From assembly GCA_902776765.1 (NCBI GenBank), contig CACYRP010000028.1:1-64000 (forward strand): a DNA stretch of 64,000 nucleotides, given 5' to 3'. The position numbers and the translations under genes are program-made. Of the stretch, positions 1 through 8,719 are shown piece by piece; the stretch's first letter is position 1; each line of letters begins with the position of its first letter. The stretch is from Fibrobacter succinogenes. Lineage in GTDB: Bacteria; Fibrobacterota; Fibrobacteria; Fibrobacterales; Fibrobacteraceae. Under the pieces are notes generated by a model, which was not told the DNA's origin, ran no database searches, and saw nothing but the letters and a program-made list of their open reading frames with translations.

Positions 1-1
1 C

Positions 2-2587
2 CTCTTTGTGCGTTCTTCGCCGGTGGTTCCGCATGACGACCCGACGCTCATGTTCACGAACGCGGGCATGAACCAGTTCAAGGCTATCTTCCTGGGCGAC
101 AATCCGAAGGGCTGGAAGCGCGCATGCAACAGCCAGAAGTGCCTTCGCGTGTCCGGTAAGCACAACGACCTCGACGTGGTGGGTCGCGACAATTACCACC
201 ACACCTTCTTCGAAATGCTCGGCAACTGGAGCTTCGGCGACTACTACAAGAAAGAAGCTATCGCTTGGGCTTGGGAACTCTTGACCGAAGTGTGGAAGCT
301 CCCGAAGGAACGCCTGTTTGCGACCGTGTATCAGGACGATGACGAAGCCTGGCAGATTTGGAAAGACGTGTCCGGCCTTCCGGATGACCGCATCATGCGC
401 TTCGACGCTCACTCCAACTTCTGGGAAATGGGCGACACCGGTCCGTGCGGCCCCTGCTCCGAAATCCACTACGACCGCGGCGACCTGGCTACCCAGGCCG
501 AAACGTTCAAGGACCCGATTAAGGGTGTGAACGGCGAAAACGACCGCTATATTGAAATTTGGAATAACGTGTTCATGCAGTACGAACGCGTGAGCGATGG
601 CAGCCTCATTCCGCTGAAGGCAAAGAACGTCGATACCGGTATGGGTTTCGAACGTATCTGCGCTATTTTGCAGGGCAAGACCAGCAACTACGATACCGAC
701 GTGTTCACTCCGATTATCGCAAAGATTGCTGAACTCTCTGGCGTTCCGTACAACGATGGCGAAGCCGGCACCCCGCACCGCGTGATTGCCGACCACATCC
801 GCGCTATTTCGTTTGCTATTGCTGACGGCGCACTTCCCTCTAACGAAGGCCGTGGCTACGTGCTCCGCCGCATCCTCCGCCGCGCAAGCCGCTTTGCCCG
901 CCTGCTCGGCCAGAAGAAGCCGTTCATTTGCCAGCTCGTGCAGGTGCTCGCCGACACGATGGGCGATGCCTTCCCCGAAATCCGCGAACGCAAGGAATTT
1001 GTGGCAAGCGTCATCAAGAGCGAAGAAGAAAGCTTTATCCGCACGCTGGACGCTGGCCTCGAACGCTTTGCCGGCATCGTGGCTGAACTCGGCGACGCAA
1101 AGACCGTGCCGGGCGACAAGGTGTTCCTGCTTTACGATACCTACGGATTCCCGCCGGACCTCACCGGTATTCTCGCCGAAGAAAAGGGCCTTACGATTGA
1201 CGAAGAAGGCTACAACAAGTGCATGGAAGAACAGAAGGCCCGCGCCCGCGCCAACATGAAGCAGGGCATCAACACCATGGGTACCGAAGGCTGGACGCAG
1301 TACAGCGAAGAAAGCACCAAGTTCGTGGGCTATGAACTCTCTGCTTGCGAAACGAAGGTTGTCCGCTGGCGCGAAGACAAGGGCGTGCTCAGCATCGTGC
1401 TTGAAACTTCTCCGTTCTACGCCGAAATGGGTGGCCAGGTCGGCGACAAGGGAACGCTCGTTTCTGCTGATTTGGAAATCGACGTGTTCGACACCGTGAA
1501 GGTGAACGACACCGCCCTCTGCCGCGGTAAGGTGAAGAAGGGTACGGCAAACGAAGAAACGATGGGTGCCGTGTTCATGGCGACCGTCGACAACGACCGC
1601 CGTAACGACATCCGCAAGAACCACTCCGCAACGCACTTGCTCCAGGCCGCTCTCCGCCAGGTGCTCGGCACTCACGTGCAGCAGCAGGGTAGCTTCGTTT
1701 CGAACGAACTCCTCCGCTTTGACTTCAGCCACTTCAGCGCTATGACCGCCGAAGAAATCCAGAAGGTCGAAGACATCGTGAACGCGAAGGTCATGGAATG
1801 CTTGCCGGTCAATACCCAGGTGATGGGCGTTGACGAAGCTAAGGCTAGCGGTGCTATGGCTCTGTTCGGCGAAAAGTATGGCGACGAAGTCCGTGTGGTG
1901 AAGATGGGTTGTGCCAACGAAGAATTCTCCAAGGAACTTTGCGGTGGCTTGCATGTGCAGAACACCGGTAACATCGGTCTCGTGAAGATTATCTCTGAAT
2001 CTAGCGTGAGCGCTGGCGTGCGTCGTATCGAAGCTGTTTCTGGCCGTGGCGCCTTGAGCCTCCTCCGCGCCGGTACGCAGATTCTCACGGCTCTCCGCGA
2101 ACAGCTCCGCTGCAAGGACGCCGAAGTTCTCGACCGCATCCAGCAGAGCTTCGCCAAGACGCAGAACCTCGAAAAGAGCCTGCAGTCCGTGAAGCTCGAA
2201 CTTGCGACCCTCGCCGCTGCCGAACTTTTGAACGGTGGCATCAACGTGGCAGGCGTGAACCTCTACGTTCGCGAACTTTCCATTCCTGATGAAAAGTACA
2301 AGAACTTGCTGGACGGCGTTCAGAACAAACTCGATACCGACAGCGTCGCTGTGATTGCGAACAAGGGCGAAGGCAACGGAAGCATCGCCGTGATGGTGGG
2401 CAAGAACGTTCAGGCCAAGGGCATCAAGGCCGGTGACCTCGTCAAGGACCTCGCCGCTGCTTGCAATGGTAAGGGCGGTGGACGCCCGGACCGCGCTCAG
2501 GCCGGCACCAAGGAAGTCGACAAGATTGCCGGTGCTATCGCCAACGCAAACAACTGGATCCGCGCGAAACTGACCGCTCAGCCCTAA
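2..2587 (+). CDS. alaS: Alanyl-tRNA synthetase, 5'-truncated by the window edge
   Basis: Class II synthetase that charges tRNA-Ala and hydrolyses mischarged Ser/Gly-tRNA-Ala. The reading frame is already open at base 2 and the first residues (LFVRSSPVVPHDDPTLMF) match a point about 20-25 residues inside a normal AlaRS, so the true start lies left of the window. Visible parts in order: catalytic core with TNAGMNQFK and DTGMGFERI, the RRILRRASRF segment near residue 290, the editing domain with HSATH (about 540) and CGGLHV (about 645), which supply the zinc ligands, and the DHHA1-type C-terminal domain with GKGGGRPDRAQAG. No frameshift is seen. It ends at TAA 2585-2587 and is the only member of its transcription unit visible here. 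Confidence 0.97.
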   Translation, partial: LFVRSSPVVPHDDPTLMFTNAGMNQFKAIFLGDNPKGWKRACNSQKCLRVSGKHNDLDVVGRDNYHHTFFEMLGNWSFGDYYKKEAIAWAWELLTEVWKLPKERLFATVYQDDDEAWQIWKDVSGLPDDRIMRFDAHSNFWEMGDTGPCGPCSEIHYDRGDLATQAETFKDPIKGVNGENDRYIEIWNNVFMQYERVSDGSLIPLKAKNVDTGMGFERICAILQGKTSNYDTDVFTPIIAKIAELSGVPYNDGEAGTPHRVIADHIRAISFAIADGALPSNEGRGYVLRRILRRASRFARLLGQKKPFICQLVQVLADTMGDAFPEIRERKEFVASVIKSEEESFIRTLDAGLERFAGIVAELGDAKTVPGDKVFLLYDTYGFPPDLTGILAEEKGLTIDEEGYNKCMEEQKARARANMKQGINTMGTEGWTQYSEESTKFVGYELSACETKVVRWREDKGVLSIVLETSPFYAEMGGQVGDKGTLVSADLEIDVFDTVKVNDTALCRGKVKKGTANEETMGAVFMATVDNDRRNDIRKNHSATHLLQAALRQVLGTHVQQQGSFVSNELLRFDFSHFSAMTAEEIQKVEDIVNAKVMECLPVNTQVMGVDEAKASGAMALFGEKYGDEVRVVKMGCANEEFSKELCGGLHVQNTGNIGLVKIISESSVSAGVRRIEAVSGRGALSLLRAGTQILTALREQLRCKDAEVLDRIQQSFAKTQNLEKSLQSVKLELATLAAAELLNGGINVAGVNLYVRELSIPDEKYKNLLDGVQNKLDTDSVAVIANKGEGNGSIAVMVGKNVQAKGIKAGDLVKDLAAACNGKGGGRPDRAQAGTKEVDKIAGAIANANNWIRAKLTAQP

Positions 2588-2777
2588 GTTCAAAAAAGAA
2601 CCTGTGATTGGGCTTCGCTCTCGCCACCACGACTTGTTAATACAAGTCGCTTGTGGCTCACGAAACTCGGTGCTTAATTAAAGCGCTTCGCGCGGAAACA
2701 AACCGCGCGACAATAGCATGTCATCCCCGCCTCCGAGCGGGGACCTCCTCTTAAAAAGGCGACCCTCGCTTCAGTGA
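2588..2777. repeat. Intergenic palindromic (REP-like) repeats downstream of alaS
   Basis: No gene is seen. The stretch holds short inverted repeats: GACTTGT-taat-ACAAGTC near 2627-2645, a GTCATCCCCGCCTCCGAGCGGGGA-type palindrome at about 2719-2743, and a CTTCAGTGAAG palindrome near 2769-2779. The GTCATyCC...GGGA type recurs at about 7610-7633 and 10798-10822, so it looks like a dispersed repeat family; it may double as terminator structure for alaS. Confidence 0.55.
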
Positions 2778-3062
2778 AGGGCCGTTTATATTTCAACATG
2801 TGGTAAGTATTCGACGGTCGATTGCAAAGACAGTGCTTTAAAGGATTCTTCCATTTGCAAGAATCCTGTGGATTCTGTCTGGTTCAAACCGCATTGGATT
2901 CTGGTCGATTTTTTGGATGAGGAACTTGCCCATAAAAAAATTGTCGAGCTTGTAAAAGGCTCACATTATTCGCTGGACATAGCTGGATACATGGTGAAAA
3001 ACGAACAGAAAAAATCTATGGCGATTCGGCAAGAACATTCTTTACAGATAAGGAAAATATAG
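2778..3062 (+). pseudogene. Possible degenerate coding remnant (unrecognised)
   Basis: An open frame of 95 codons with no ATG start and no convincing ribosome binding site; the first possible start is a GTG at 2868. The translated text (for example STCGKYSTVDCKDS near the front and LVDFLDEELAHKKIVELVKG later) has protein-like composition with three cysteines in the first part, but I recognise no family. It sits between alaS and the nitroreductase-like gene. It could be the tail of a decayed gene or simply an open non-coding frame. Confidence 0.2.
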
Positions 3063-3138
3063 AGAGAATGTTTCGCTGAATATCTAGCGTAAAACGGCAA
3101 ATTTTTATTACCTTTCCTTAACATACAAGGAGTACCCC

Positions 3139-3771
3139 ATGAAAAACCGTTTCGCACTCACGCTTATGGCAACGCTCATCTGCAGCACGCTTGCCATGGC
3201 CCAGCTCCAAAAGCTCCCCGCTCCGGCAAAAACTGGTGGCAAGTCCGTCATGGAGGCCCTCTGGAGCAGGGCTTCCGGCACGGAGTTCAGCGACAAGATG
3301 CTCTCTGACCAGGATCTTTCGAACTTGCTCTTCGCGGCTATCGGCGTGAACCGCCCTGCCGACGGCAAGCTCACTTCACCGACGGCCCGCAATTTCCAGG
3401 AAATCCGCGTGTTCGTGTTCACGAGCAAGGGCGTCTCGGAATACCTGAACAAGGAAAACGCTCTGAAGCAGGTAGTAAAGGGTGATCACAGGGCGCTCAT
3501 TGCCGACCGTCAGGATTGGGCGAAGGCAGCCCCGGTGAGCATTCTCATCGTGGCAGACGAGACCAAGTTCGGCAGCAGCGACGCCCACGCGAAGGTGACC
3601 ATGGGAACCGACGCGGGAATCGTGAGCGAGAATATTAATTTGTTCTGTGCCGGCATGGGCCTTGTGACCCGCCCGCGCATGACCATGAACGTTCCCGCCA
3701 TCAAGAAGCTTCTCAAGCTTTCGGACTCGCAGGTGCCTTTGCTGAACAACCCCGTGGGCTACGCAAAGTAA
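3139..3771 (+). CDS. Secreted nitroreductase-like (SagB/ThcOx-type) protein
   Basis: 210 residues. A signal peptide (MKNRFALTLMATLICSTLAMA) sends it to the periplasm, which is unusual for a nitroreductase-fold flavoprotein. The mature part matches the nitroreductase family: SVMEALWSRASGTEFSDKMLSDQDLSNLLFAAIGVNR corresponds to the N-terminal RRS-type FMN-binding region, SPTARNFQEIRVFVF to the SxxNxQ-like segment, and GTDAGIVSENINLFCAGMGL to the conserved helix in which small side chains pack on FMN. An AAGGAG ribosome binding site lies at 3127-3132. It stands alone, followed by a hairpin near 3790-3823. The exact substrate cannot be read from sequence; a flavin-dependent oxidoreductase role is inferred. 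Confidence 0.8.
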   Translation: MKNRFALTLMATLICSTLAMAQLQKLPAPAKTGGKSVMEALWSRASGTEFSDKMLSDQDLSNLLFAAIGVNRPADGKLTSPTARNFQEIRVFVFTSKGVSEYLNKENALKQVVKGDHRALIADRQDWAKAAPVSILIVADETKFGSSDAHAKVTMGTDAGIVSENINLFCAGMGLVTRPRMTMNVPAIKKLLKLSDSQVPLLNNPVGYAK

Positions 3772-3789
3772 TTTGCTTTTTTAATTGAA

Positions 3790-3823
3790 TAGCGCTTTAT
3801 AGAAAATCCTATAAAACGCTATA
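3790..3823. promoter_or_regulatory. Imperfect inverted repeat between the nitroreductase gene and the met remnant
   Basis: TAGCGCTTTATAG pairs with CTATAAAACGCTA across a six-base loop (12 of 13 pairs). No run of T follows, so it is a weak terminator candidate; it could equally be an operator for the decayed met operon that starts at 3891. Confidence 0.4.
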
Positions 3824-3890
3824 GTTAAATATATCTTGCTGATAGCTCTTGCTAATCCTATCTTTTGTGCGAAAAAATAGGAGAGTAAAA

Positions 3891-4020
3891 ATGAATATCA
3901 GTAATATTATTTTGTCTGTTACTTAAACTTGGTGAAAGGTGACCTTACCAAGGCGGGTAAAGAAATGTCCGCAAAGATTCAAGCTTTGGTGAATGCACTC
4001 AAGAGCGAAAAGGTCAAAAA
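3891..4020 (+). pseudogene. metQ-like remnant (methionine-binding lipoprotein), internally deleted
   Basis: An ATG at 3891 with an AGGAG ribosome binding site (3879-3883) opens a signal-peptide-like start (MNISNIILSV) that stops at TAA 3924. In another frame the sequence from about 3929 reads LVKGDLTKAGKEMSAKIQALVNALKSEKV, which resembles the C-terminal region of MetQ-type binding proteins (xIxALVxALxSxxVKxF). The middle of the gene is therefore missing. The piece runs straight into an ATPase signature at 4012. The assignment rests on the order metQ-metN-metI and on these short matches only. Confidence 0.45.
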
Positions 4021-4219
4021 CAGCGTGTGGCGATTGCACGTGCCTTGGCTCCGAGGCCGGACATTCTTTTTTGCGACGAGGCCTGTTTCCGAAGTGTTCC
4101 GTTTGCCCAAACACGAAATCACTCGTGAATTTTTGTTGAATATCTGTCGCGAAGAAATTACGGTGGATTCCGCTATCGCTTATTTGCAGGCTCAAGGTTA
4201 CGAGGTGAACAAAAAATGA
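4012..4219 (+). pseudogene. metN-like remnant (methionine ABC transporter ATPase), deleted and frameshifted
   Basis: The frame beginning at 4012 reads GQKQRVAIARALAPRPDILF followed by CDEA: the ABC signature helix and Walker B of a MetN-type ATPase, with no Walker A anywhere upstream. At 4083 the match jumps to another frame, which reads PVSEVFRLPKHEITREFL, the segment normally about 45 residues further on in MetN. The end (DSAIAYLQAQGYEVNKK) looks like the last strand and helix of the NIL regulatory domain. So at least two internal deletions are present and no functional ATPase can be made. It ends at TGA 4219, overlapping the ATG of the metI remnant by ATGA. Confidence 0.75.
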
Positions 4220-4760
4220 GTCCTATAACAGAACTAGTTTTGCAATCGACTTGGGAAACTGTCGTCATGGTTTTCTTTTCAACTTTGTTTGCAATTCTTC
4301 TTGGATTCCCGCTAGGAATTTTTTTGTTTGTCACATCTCCGCGTGGTATCGCTCCAAAGATTATTCCGTACCAATTAATTAGCCGTATCGTGAATGTGCT
4401 GCGCTCGTTCCCATTCGTGATTTTGATGATTGTGCTGTTTCCGCTTTCCCGTGTGGTGCTGGGCATGGCAATTGGGACTGAGGCGACGATTATTCCGCTT
4501 TCCATTGCTGCGGCCCCCTTTATCGCGCGCCTTACCGAGACCGCATTGAACGAAGTGGACAAGGGCGTTATCCAGGTGGCGGTCTTGGCGACCTCGCGAT
4601 TCGTTACGGCTACCAGCGGTTCCGTACCGACGTGATGATTGAATCGGTTATTATCATCATTGCGATGGTGGAAGTTATCCAGTTCCTCGGCAACAAGGCG
4701 GCGACTTTGGTGGTGAAATACCCTATTGGGAGCTTTGGGAACTCAAAGATTCCTAAATAA
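4216..4760 (+). pseudogene. metI-like permease, disrupted by an internal deletion
   Basis: From ATG 4216 the first about 118 codons are an intact MetI N-terminal half: TWETVVMVFFSTLFAILLG, then RIVNVLRSFPFVILMIVLFP and TALNEVDKGVIQ. At about 4578 the frame changes, and the downstream frame reads GGLGDLAIRYGYQRFRTDVM and then a final membrane segment to TAA 4758-4760. In normal MetI about 40 residues, including the EAA coupling loop, lie between these two blocks. Their loss removes the ATPase contact and shifts the frame, so a truncated 139-residue product would end at 4635. Part of the same collapsed operon as the two remnants before it. Confidence 0.85.
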
Positions 4761-4863
4761 TTTCTTAAAACTTCTTTTTTTATTGCGAAAATCGTTTTTT
4801 CGCGGTGTCCTCTTTGCCTGGATTGCCTAATTATAATGTATAATTAGAGAGTAGGTTGGAAAT

Positions 4864-6021
4864 ATGGAGCCGCTTTTTAATCTTGAAAGCATATATGTGA
4901 CCAACGCAATCGGAATAGTCTTGATTGCTGTTTTGATCGTTTGCAATTTGTGGCGTTTCCAAACGAGGGACCGGGCCGACAGGAACTTGCTGATGATGAT
5001 GTTCCTTGCCTTGACCAGTTGTATTGCCGACCCGATTTCCTATACCATGAAGGGAGCGACAGGCCTGCTTCCTAAAATTGCGGTCTATTTTACGAGTACA
5101 TGGCTTTTTGCGGCGAACATGTTGGCTGTCTTTTTCTGGGTGCGTTTCTTGTCGTTCCATTTGAACGGGGGCATGCCGAACCGCTCGCGAATTGTGGTGA
5201 ATTCTGTTGTCGGAATAGGTCTTATTTTACTTGTAATAAATTTCTTTGTTCCAATTGTATTCTCTATTGACGAAAACAACCTATATTCTAGAACCCATTT
5301 GTATTTTTTATACATGCTGATAGATTACTCGCTTGTTGTCTATAGCTTGGTTGTTTATTTTAGAAGCAAGGCGAAAGGTGGAGCTCTCAAATTTTTCCCG
5401 ATATGGGTTTATATTGTTCCAATCCTCGTTGGTGGTATAATCCAGTCGCGTTTCTACGGGATTTCTGTTATCCCTACGAGTATCGCGGTTTCGATTGCGG
5501 GTGTCTTGGCTAGCTTGCAAAATGAGATGATTTACCATGATCAACTTACGGGGTTGTTCAATCGCTCTTACTTGCTCTACTTGCTGAAAAAATATGTCAA
5601 AAATCCCAAGATGAAAGTTACGGGAATCATGATTGACCTGAATGGGTTCAAGCATATTAATGATGAATTTGGACACGCCGTGGGTGACGATGCGTTGGTG
5701 ATTTCGGCGCGAATCCTTAAATCTGCGGTGAACAATGGAGGAAGTGTAATCCGTTATGCCGGTGATGAATTTATTATATTACTTAATACGCAAAATGATG
5801 ACGATGTAGAAAAATGCATTGCTAAGATTCGAACATGTTTTGACGAATTTAGTAAGAGTGGCTCTAAGCCTTATGCGTTGTCCGTTTCAGTTGGGTCCCA
5901 TAAACTCCATGCAAAAACGGAGAGCGTTGATACCTTTATTAACGTAATTGATGCGCGCATGTACGAAGACAAGACTGCGTTTTACGCATCTCATGCTGGA
6001 TTGGATCGCCGCAAACACTAG
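4864..6021 (+). CDS. Membrane-bound GGDEF-domain protein (putative diguanylate cyclase)
   Basis: 385 residues. The N-terminal about 215 residues hold roughly six membrane segments in a histidine-kinase-like 7TM style sensor region. The C-terminal GGDEF domain starts at DQLTGLFNRSYL (about 225); MIDLNGFKHINDEFGH carries the metal-binding Asp and substrate contacts, and RYAGDEF (about 297-303) is the signature loop with the first Gly replaced by Ala, a change tolerated in some active cyclases. No RxxD inhibitory site is seen before the loop. A TATAAT box near 4832 and a purine-rich GAGAGTAGG before the ATG support this start. Product could be c-di-GMP or a related dinucleotide; activity is inferred. 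Confidence 0.88.
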   Translation: MEPLFNLESIYVTNAIGIVLIAVLIVCNLWRFQTRDRADRNLLMMMFLALTSCIADPISYTMKGATGLLPKIAVYFTSTWLFAANMLAVFFWVRFLSFHLNGGMPNRSRIVVNSVVGIGLILLVINFFVPIVFSIDENNLYSRTHLYFLYMLIDYSLVVYSLVVYFRSKAKGGALKFFPIWVYIVPILVGGIIQSRFYGISVIPTSIAVSIAGVLASLQNEMIYHDQLTGLFNRSYLLYLLKKYVKNPKMKVTGIMIDLNGFKHINDEFGHAVGDDALVISARILKSAVNNGGSVIRYAGDEFIILLNTQNDDDVEKCIAKIRTCFDEFSKSGSKPYALSVSVGSHKLHAKTESVDTFINVIDARMYEDKTAFYASHAGLDRRKH

Positions 6022-6051
6022 GCGCATCTTTGGGTGCGTTTTCTGTTTTTC

Positions 6052-6065
6052 TATCTTTGCCCCGT
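6052..6065 (+). promoter_or_regulatory. -10-like box next to the helicase start (leaderless candidate)
   Basis: TATCTT at 6052-6057 lies 8 nt before the ATG at 6066, with no Shine-Dalgarno sequence between. A transcript from this box would start at or beside the ATG. A TTGGGT lies 16 nt further upstream. Confidence 0.45.
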
Positions 6066-7505
6066 ATGAAATTTGAAGAACTTTCTTTGGCAAATCCGTT
6101 GCAGCGGGCCGTCCGCGCTGTTGGTTACGAAACCCCGACCCCGATTCAAGAACGATCCATCCCGAGCCTGCTCGAAGGCAAGGATCTCTTGGGAATTGCT
6201 CAGACGGGGACGGGTAAGACGGCTGCGTTTGCGCTCCCGATTTTGCAGCGTTTGCTGGATTCTGGGAAGTTCCGTTCGCCAAAGACTTGCCGTGCATTGA
6301 TTCTTTTGCCGACTCGTGAACTTGCGATTCAGGTGGAAGATTGCTTCAAGGCTTATGCGCAGTTCACGGCGATTTCGACGACATGCATTTTTGGTGGTGT
6401 GGGCGATGCTCCGCAAAAGCGCAACTTGATTCGCGGTGTCGATGTGCTTGTTGCAACTCCGGGGCGCCTGCTTGATTTGATTGGGCAAAAGGCTGTTTCG
6501 CTGAAGAAGTTGGAATTCTTTGTGCTCGACGAAGCCGACCGCATGCTCGACATGGGCTTTATCCATGATATCCGCAAAGTGGTCGCGATGCTCCCGCCGG
6601 ATAGACAGAATTTGTTCTTTAGCGCAACGATGCCGGATGAAATTCTGAAACTTGCTTCGACGATTTTGCGACCGAACCCGGTGCGGGTGGAAGTTGCTCC
6701 GCAGAGCACTCCGATTGAACGCATCCGTCAAGAACTTTACCGCATTGACAAACGCCGTAAGGGAGCGCTCCTCAAGGAACTCTTGGCGGAACACCCTGAA
6801 ATGAAAAAGGTGCTTGTGTTTTGCAGAACAAAGCACGGTGCCGATAAGATTGTGCGCGTTCTTGAAAAGGCTGGTGTCAAGTGCGCTGCGATTCACGGCA
6901 ACAAGAGCCAGAACCGCCGTCAAGAAGCGCTTGGAAATTTCAAGTGTGAACAAATTCGAGTGCTTGTGGCGACAGACATCGCGGCACGCGGCATTGACGT
7001 GGACGATGTGAGTCATGTGTTCAATTACGACTTGCCGAGTGAGCATGAAACGTTCGTGCATCGCATTGGCCGTACGGCCCGCGCAGGCAAGGAAGGAGTC
7101 GCGATTTCTTTCTGCTCGCCGGACGAAGAATCTGATTTGCGCGGAATCGAAAAGCTTACGCGTGTGAAAATTCCGGAAGGCGACCAAAGCATTTATGACA
7201 AATTGCCACCTCCGCAAAAAGAGACTGCCGAAAGTATGATGCGCAATTCTCGCGGTCGCATGTCTCGCGAAGAAGCGCAGGCCCGCGCTGCAGAAACCCG
7301 CAATAAACAAGGTTCGCATAAGGATAATCGCGGTCCTCGCGGTCGCAAGGACAATCGCAATGAAAATCGCGAGAATGTGACCGTACAAAATGCTCCGGCC
7401 GACAATACCCCGAATCCGCAAAACGGTGGTCGCCGTCATCGCCGTAACCGCCCGGGTTCCCGTGCTCGCCGTCGCATGCGCGAATCGCAATCCCAACAAC
7501 AGTAA
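6066..7505 (+). CDS. DEAD-box ATP-dependent RNA helicase (RhlE-like)
   Basis: About 479 residues, starting at ATG 6066 (MKFEELSL), which matches the usual DEAD-box start; an upstream in-frame TTG is less likely. All helicase motifs are visible in order: Q motif (PTPIQERSIP), motif I AQTGTGKT, Ia PTRELA, Ib TPGR, II VLDEADRMLDMG, III SAT, the FCRTK segment, V ATDIAARGIDV and VI HRIGRTARAG. The C-terminal tail after residue about 380 is a low-complexity Arg/Asn/Gly-rich extension (RRHRRNRPGSRARRRMRE), typical of RNA-binding tails in RhlE/CsdA-type helicases. It likely remodels rRNA or mRNA structures in the cytoplasm. It follows the GGDEF gene by 44 nt but has its own -10-like box. Confidence 0.95.
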   Translation: MKFEELSLANPLQRAVRAVGYETPTPIQERSIPSLLEGKDLLGIAQTGTGKTAAFALPILQRLLDSGKFRSPKTCRALILLPTRELAIQVEDCFKAYAQFTAISTTCIFGGVGDAPQKRNLIRGVDVLVATPGRLLDLIGQKAVSLKKLEFFVLDEADRMLDMGFIHDIRKVVAMLPPDRQNLFFSATMPDEILKLASTILRPNPVRVEVAPQSTPIERIRQELYRIDKRRKGALLKELLAEHPEMKKVLVFCRTKHGADKIVRVLEKAGVKCAAIHGNKSQNRRQEALGNFKCEQIRVLVATDIAARGIDVDDVSHVFNYDLPSEHETFVHRIGRTARAGKEGVAISFCSPDEESDLRGIEKLTRVKIPEGDQSIYDKLPPPQKETAESMMRNSRGRMSREEAQARAAETRNKQGSHKDNRGPRGRKDNRNENRENVTVQNAPADNTPNPQNGGRRHRRNRPGSRARRRMRESQSQQQ

Positions 7506-7679
7506 AATCTCGCTCGCGGGCACAATACCCGCGCATCTCGTTGTCTTGTCATGCCCGCCGGAGCCTGTGCTGAGTGCAGTCGAAGTAAGCGGGCGTCTCC
7601 TTTTGCATTGTCATCCCGGACTCCGTTCCGGGATCGCCATTCCCTATTGAAAAAAATCTACAATACATTTGTATTGTGG
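7506..7679. repeat. Intergenic palindromic repeats downstream of the helicase gene
   Basis: No gene is seen. CTCGCGGGCACAATACCCGCG (near 7512-7532) is a hairpin (CGCGGG/CCCGCG) that may terminate the helicase mRNA. Two dispersed-repeat copies follow: a GTCATGCCCGCC...GGCGGGCGTC-like palindrome at about 7548-7597 and GTCATCCCGGACTCCGTTCC type at about 7610-7633. Confidence 0.55.
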
Positions 7680-7874
7680 AAAATGCTTAAAATTTTGCAA
7701 TATTTTATAAAATCTTTAAAAATTTTGTAAAAATCAATATTTTGTGTTGTGAAACTATTGTGTTTTTGAAAAATATGTTGTATATTTGATTTCAGGAACG
7801 AAACGGACAAAAGAACCGCAATTCGTTTGTTTTACGGATCCTGAAGAATTCAGGGATTGTCGTAAGGAGGAAAA
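7680..7874 (+). promoter_or_regulatory. Cassette 1 promoter, operator-like motif and leader hairpins
   Basis: AT-rich upstream region with an AAAATGCTTAAAATTTT motif at 7680-7696. -35 TTGTGT 7758-7763, 17-nt spacer, -10 TATATT 7781-7786. The leader contains the inverted repeat AACGAA...TTCGTT and a perfect CCTGAA-gaa-TTCAGG hairpin, followed by TAAGGAGGAAAA directly before the ATG. The same layout occurs before the three other TIGR02147 genes. Confidence 0.72.
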
Positions 7875-8705
7875 ATGAAAGAAATACTAGAATATACGAG
7901 CTATCGCCAGTATATTGCGGATTATTACGCCGATAAAAAGACGAAATCTGCGTTTACTTGGCAAGAGTTCGCAAACGAAGCCGGATTCTCTTCACGTGTT
8001 TATCTGAAATACGTGAGTGAAGGCCGCTTTAACTTGAGCGAAACGGCGACAGTCCGCGTTGCAGATGCCATGCGCTTGGTGGACTACGAACGTGAATATT
8101 TCGCGGAAATGGTCCGGTTCGACCATGCGAAAACGGACGCCGAAAAAAAGGCCGCCTTTAACAACATGCTTGCCATTGGTGATGCGCACAAGGCTAAAAT
8201 CTTGGAAGGCGATTCGTTCCGCTTTTTTGAAAGCTGGAAAAATCCCGTTATCCGTGAACTCGCTCCATCAATGCCTGGCGCAAAACCGCTTGCGCTTGCT
8301 CATGCCTGCCGTCCAGAAATTACCGCCGCCGAAGTCAGCGATGTGCTGAACTTTTTGGTCAAGGGCGGATTCCTTGAAAAAAATGACGAAGGCAACTATG
8401 TGCAAACGAATAAATCCTTGACGACGGGGCGCATGGAAGTGACGCCGTTGGCGGTCCGCACGATGCACCGTCAAATGGGCGAACTCGCGCTCGAAGCGAT
8501 CGAGGGTGTGGATCAGGATAAACGAAATTTCTCCGGTGTCACGTTTGGCATCACTAAAGAAGGCTACGACGAAATTGTGCAAGAAATTGCCGATTGCCGT
8601 AAAAGGGTTGTGGCTATTGCAAGGAAAAATGCTGCCACGGACGAAGTCTATCGTCTGAATATGCAGCTTTTCCCTCTGACACAAAAACAAGATTTAAAGA
8701 AATAA
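7875..8705 (+). CDS. TIGR02147/DUF4423-family protein, cassette 1 (putative DNA-binding regulator)
   Basis: 276 residues. The family is expanded in Fibrobacter and has no firmly known function. The first about 70 residues (AFTWQEFANEAGFSSRVYLK then SEGRFNLSETATVRVADAMRL) read like an XRE-type helix-turn-helix with its recognition helix near GFSSRVYLKYV; the rest is the helical DUF4423 region with conserved ENWxxPVxRELA-like text (SWKNPVIRELAPSMPGAKPL), VLNFLVKGGFL (a winged-helix-like strand) and MHRQMGELALEAIEG. An AGGAGG site lies 5 nt before the ATG. It is followed after 14 nt by its lipoprotein partner, so both are probably one operon. A role as repressor or activator of its own cassette is inference. 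Confidence 0.88.
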   Translation: MKEILEYTSYRQYIADYYADKKTKSAFTWQEFANEAGFSSRVYLKYVSEGRFNLSETATVRVADAMRLVDYEREYFAEMVRFDHAKTDAEKKAAFNNMLAIGDAHKAKILEGDSFRFFESWKNPVIRELAPSMPGAKPLALAHACRPEITAAEVSDVLNFLVKGGFLEKNDEGNYVQTNKSLTTGRMEVTPLAVRTMHRQMGELALEAIEGVDQDKRNFSGVTFGITKEGYDEIVQEIADCRKRVVAIARKNAATDEVYRLNMQLFPLTQKQDLKK

Positions 8706-8719
8706 ATTAGGAGGAAACT

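Noticed and set aside
3929-4219. A 96-residue protein as a real gene
   Set aside because: The frame joins a metQ-like piece, out-of-frame metN DNA and a metN end; it is better read as a decayed operon.
6051-7523. A 490-codon open frame on the minus strand opposite the helicase gene
   Set aside because: It mirrors a strongly conserved DEAD-box gene; its translation is Arg/His-rich without family motifs, and it has no ribosome binding site.
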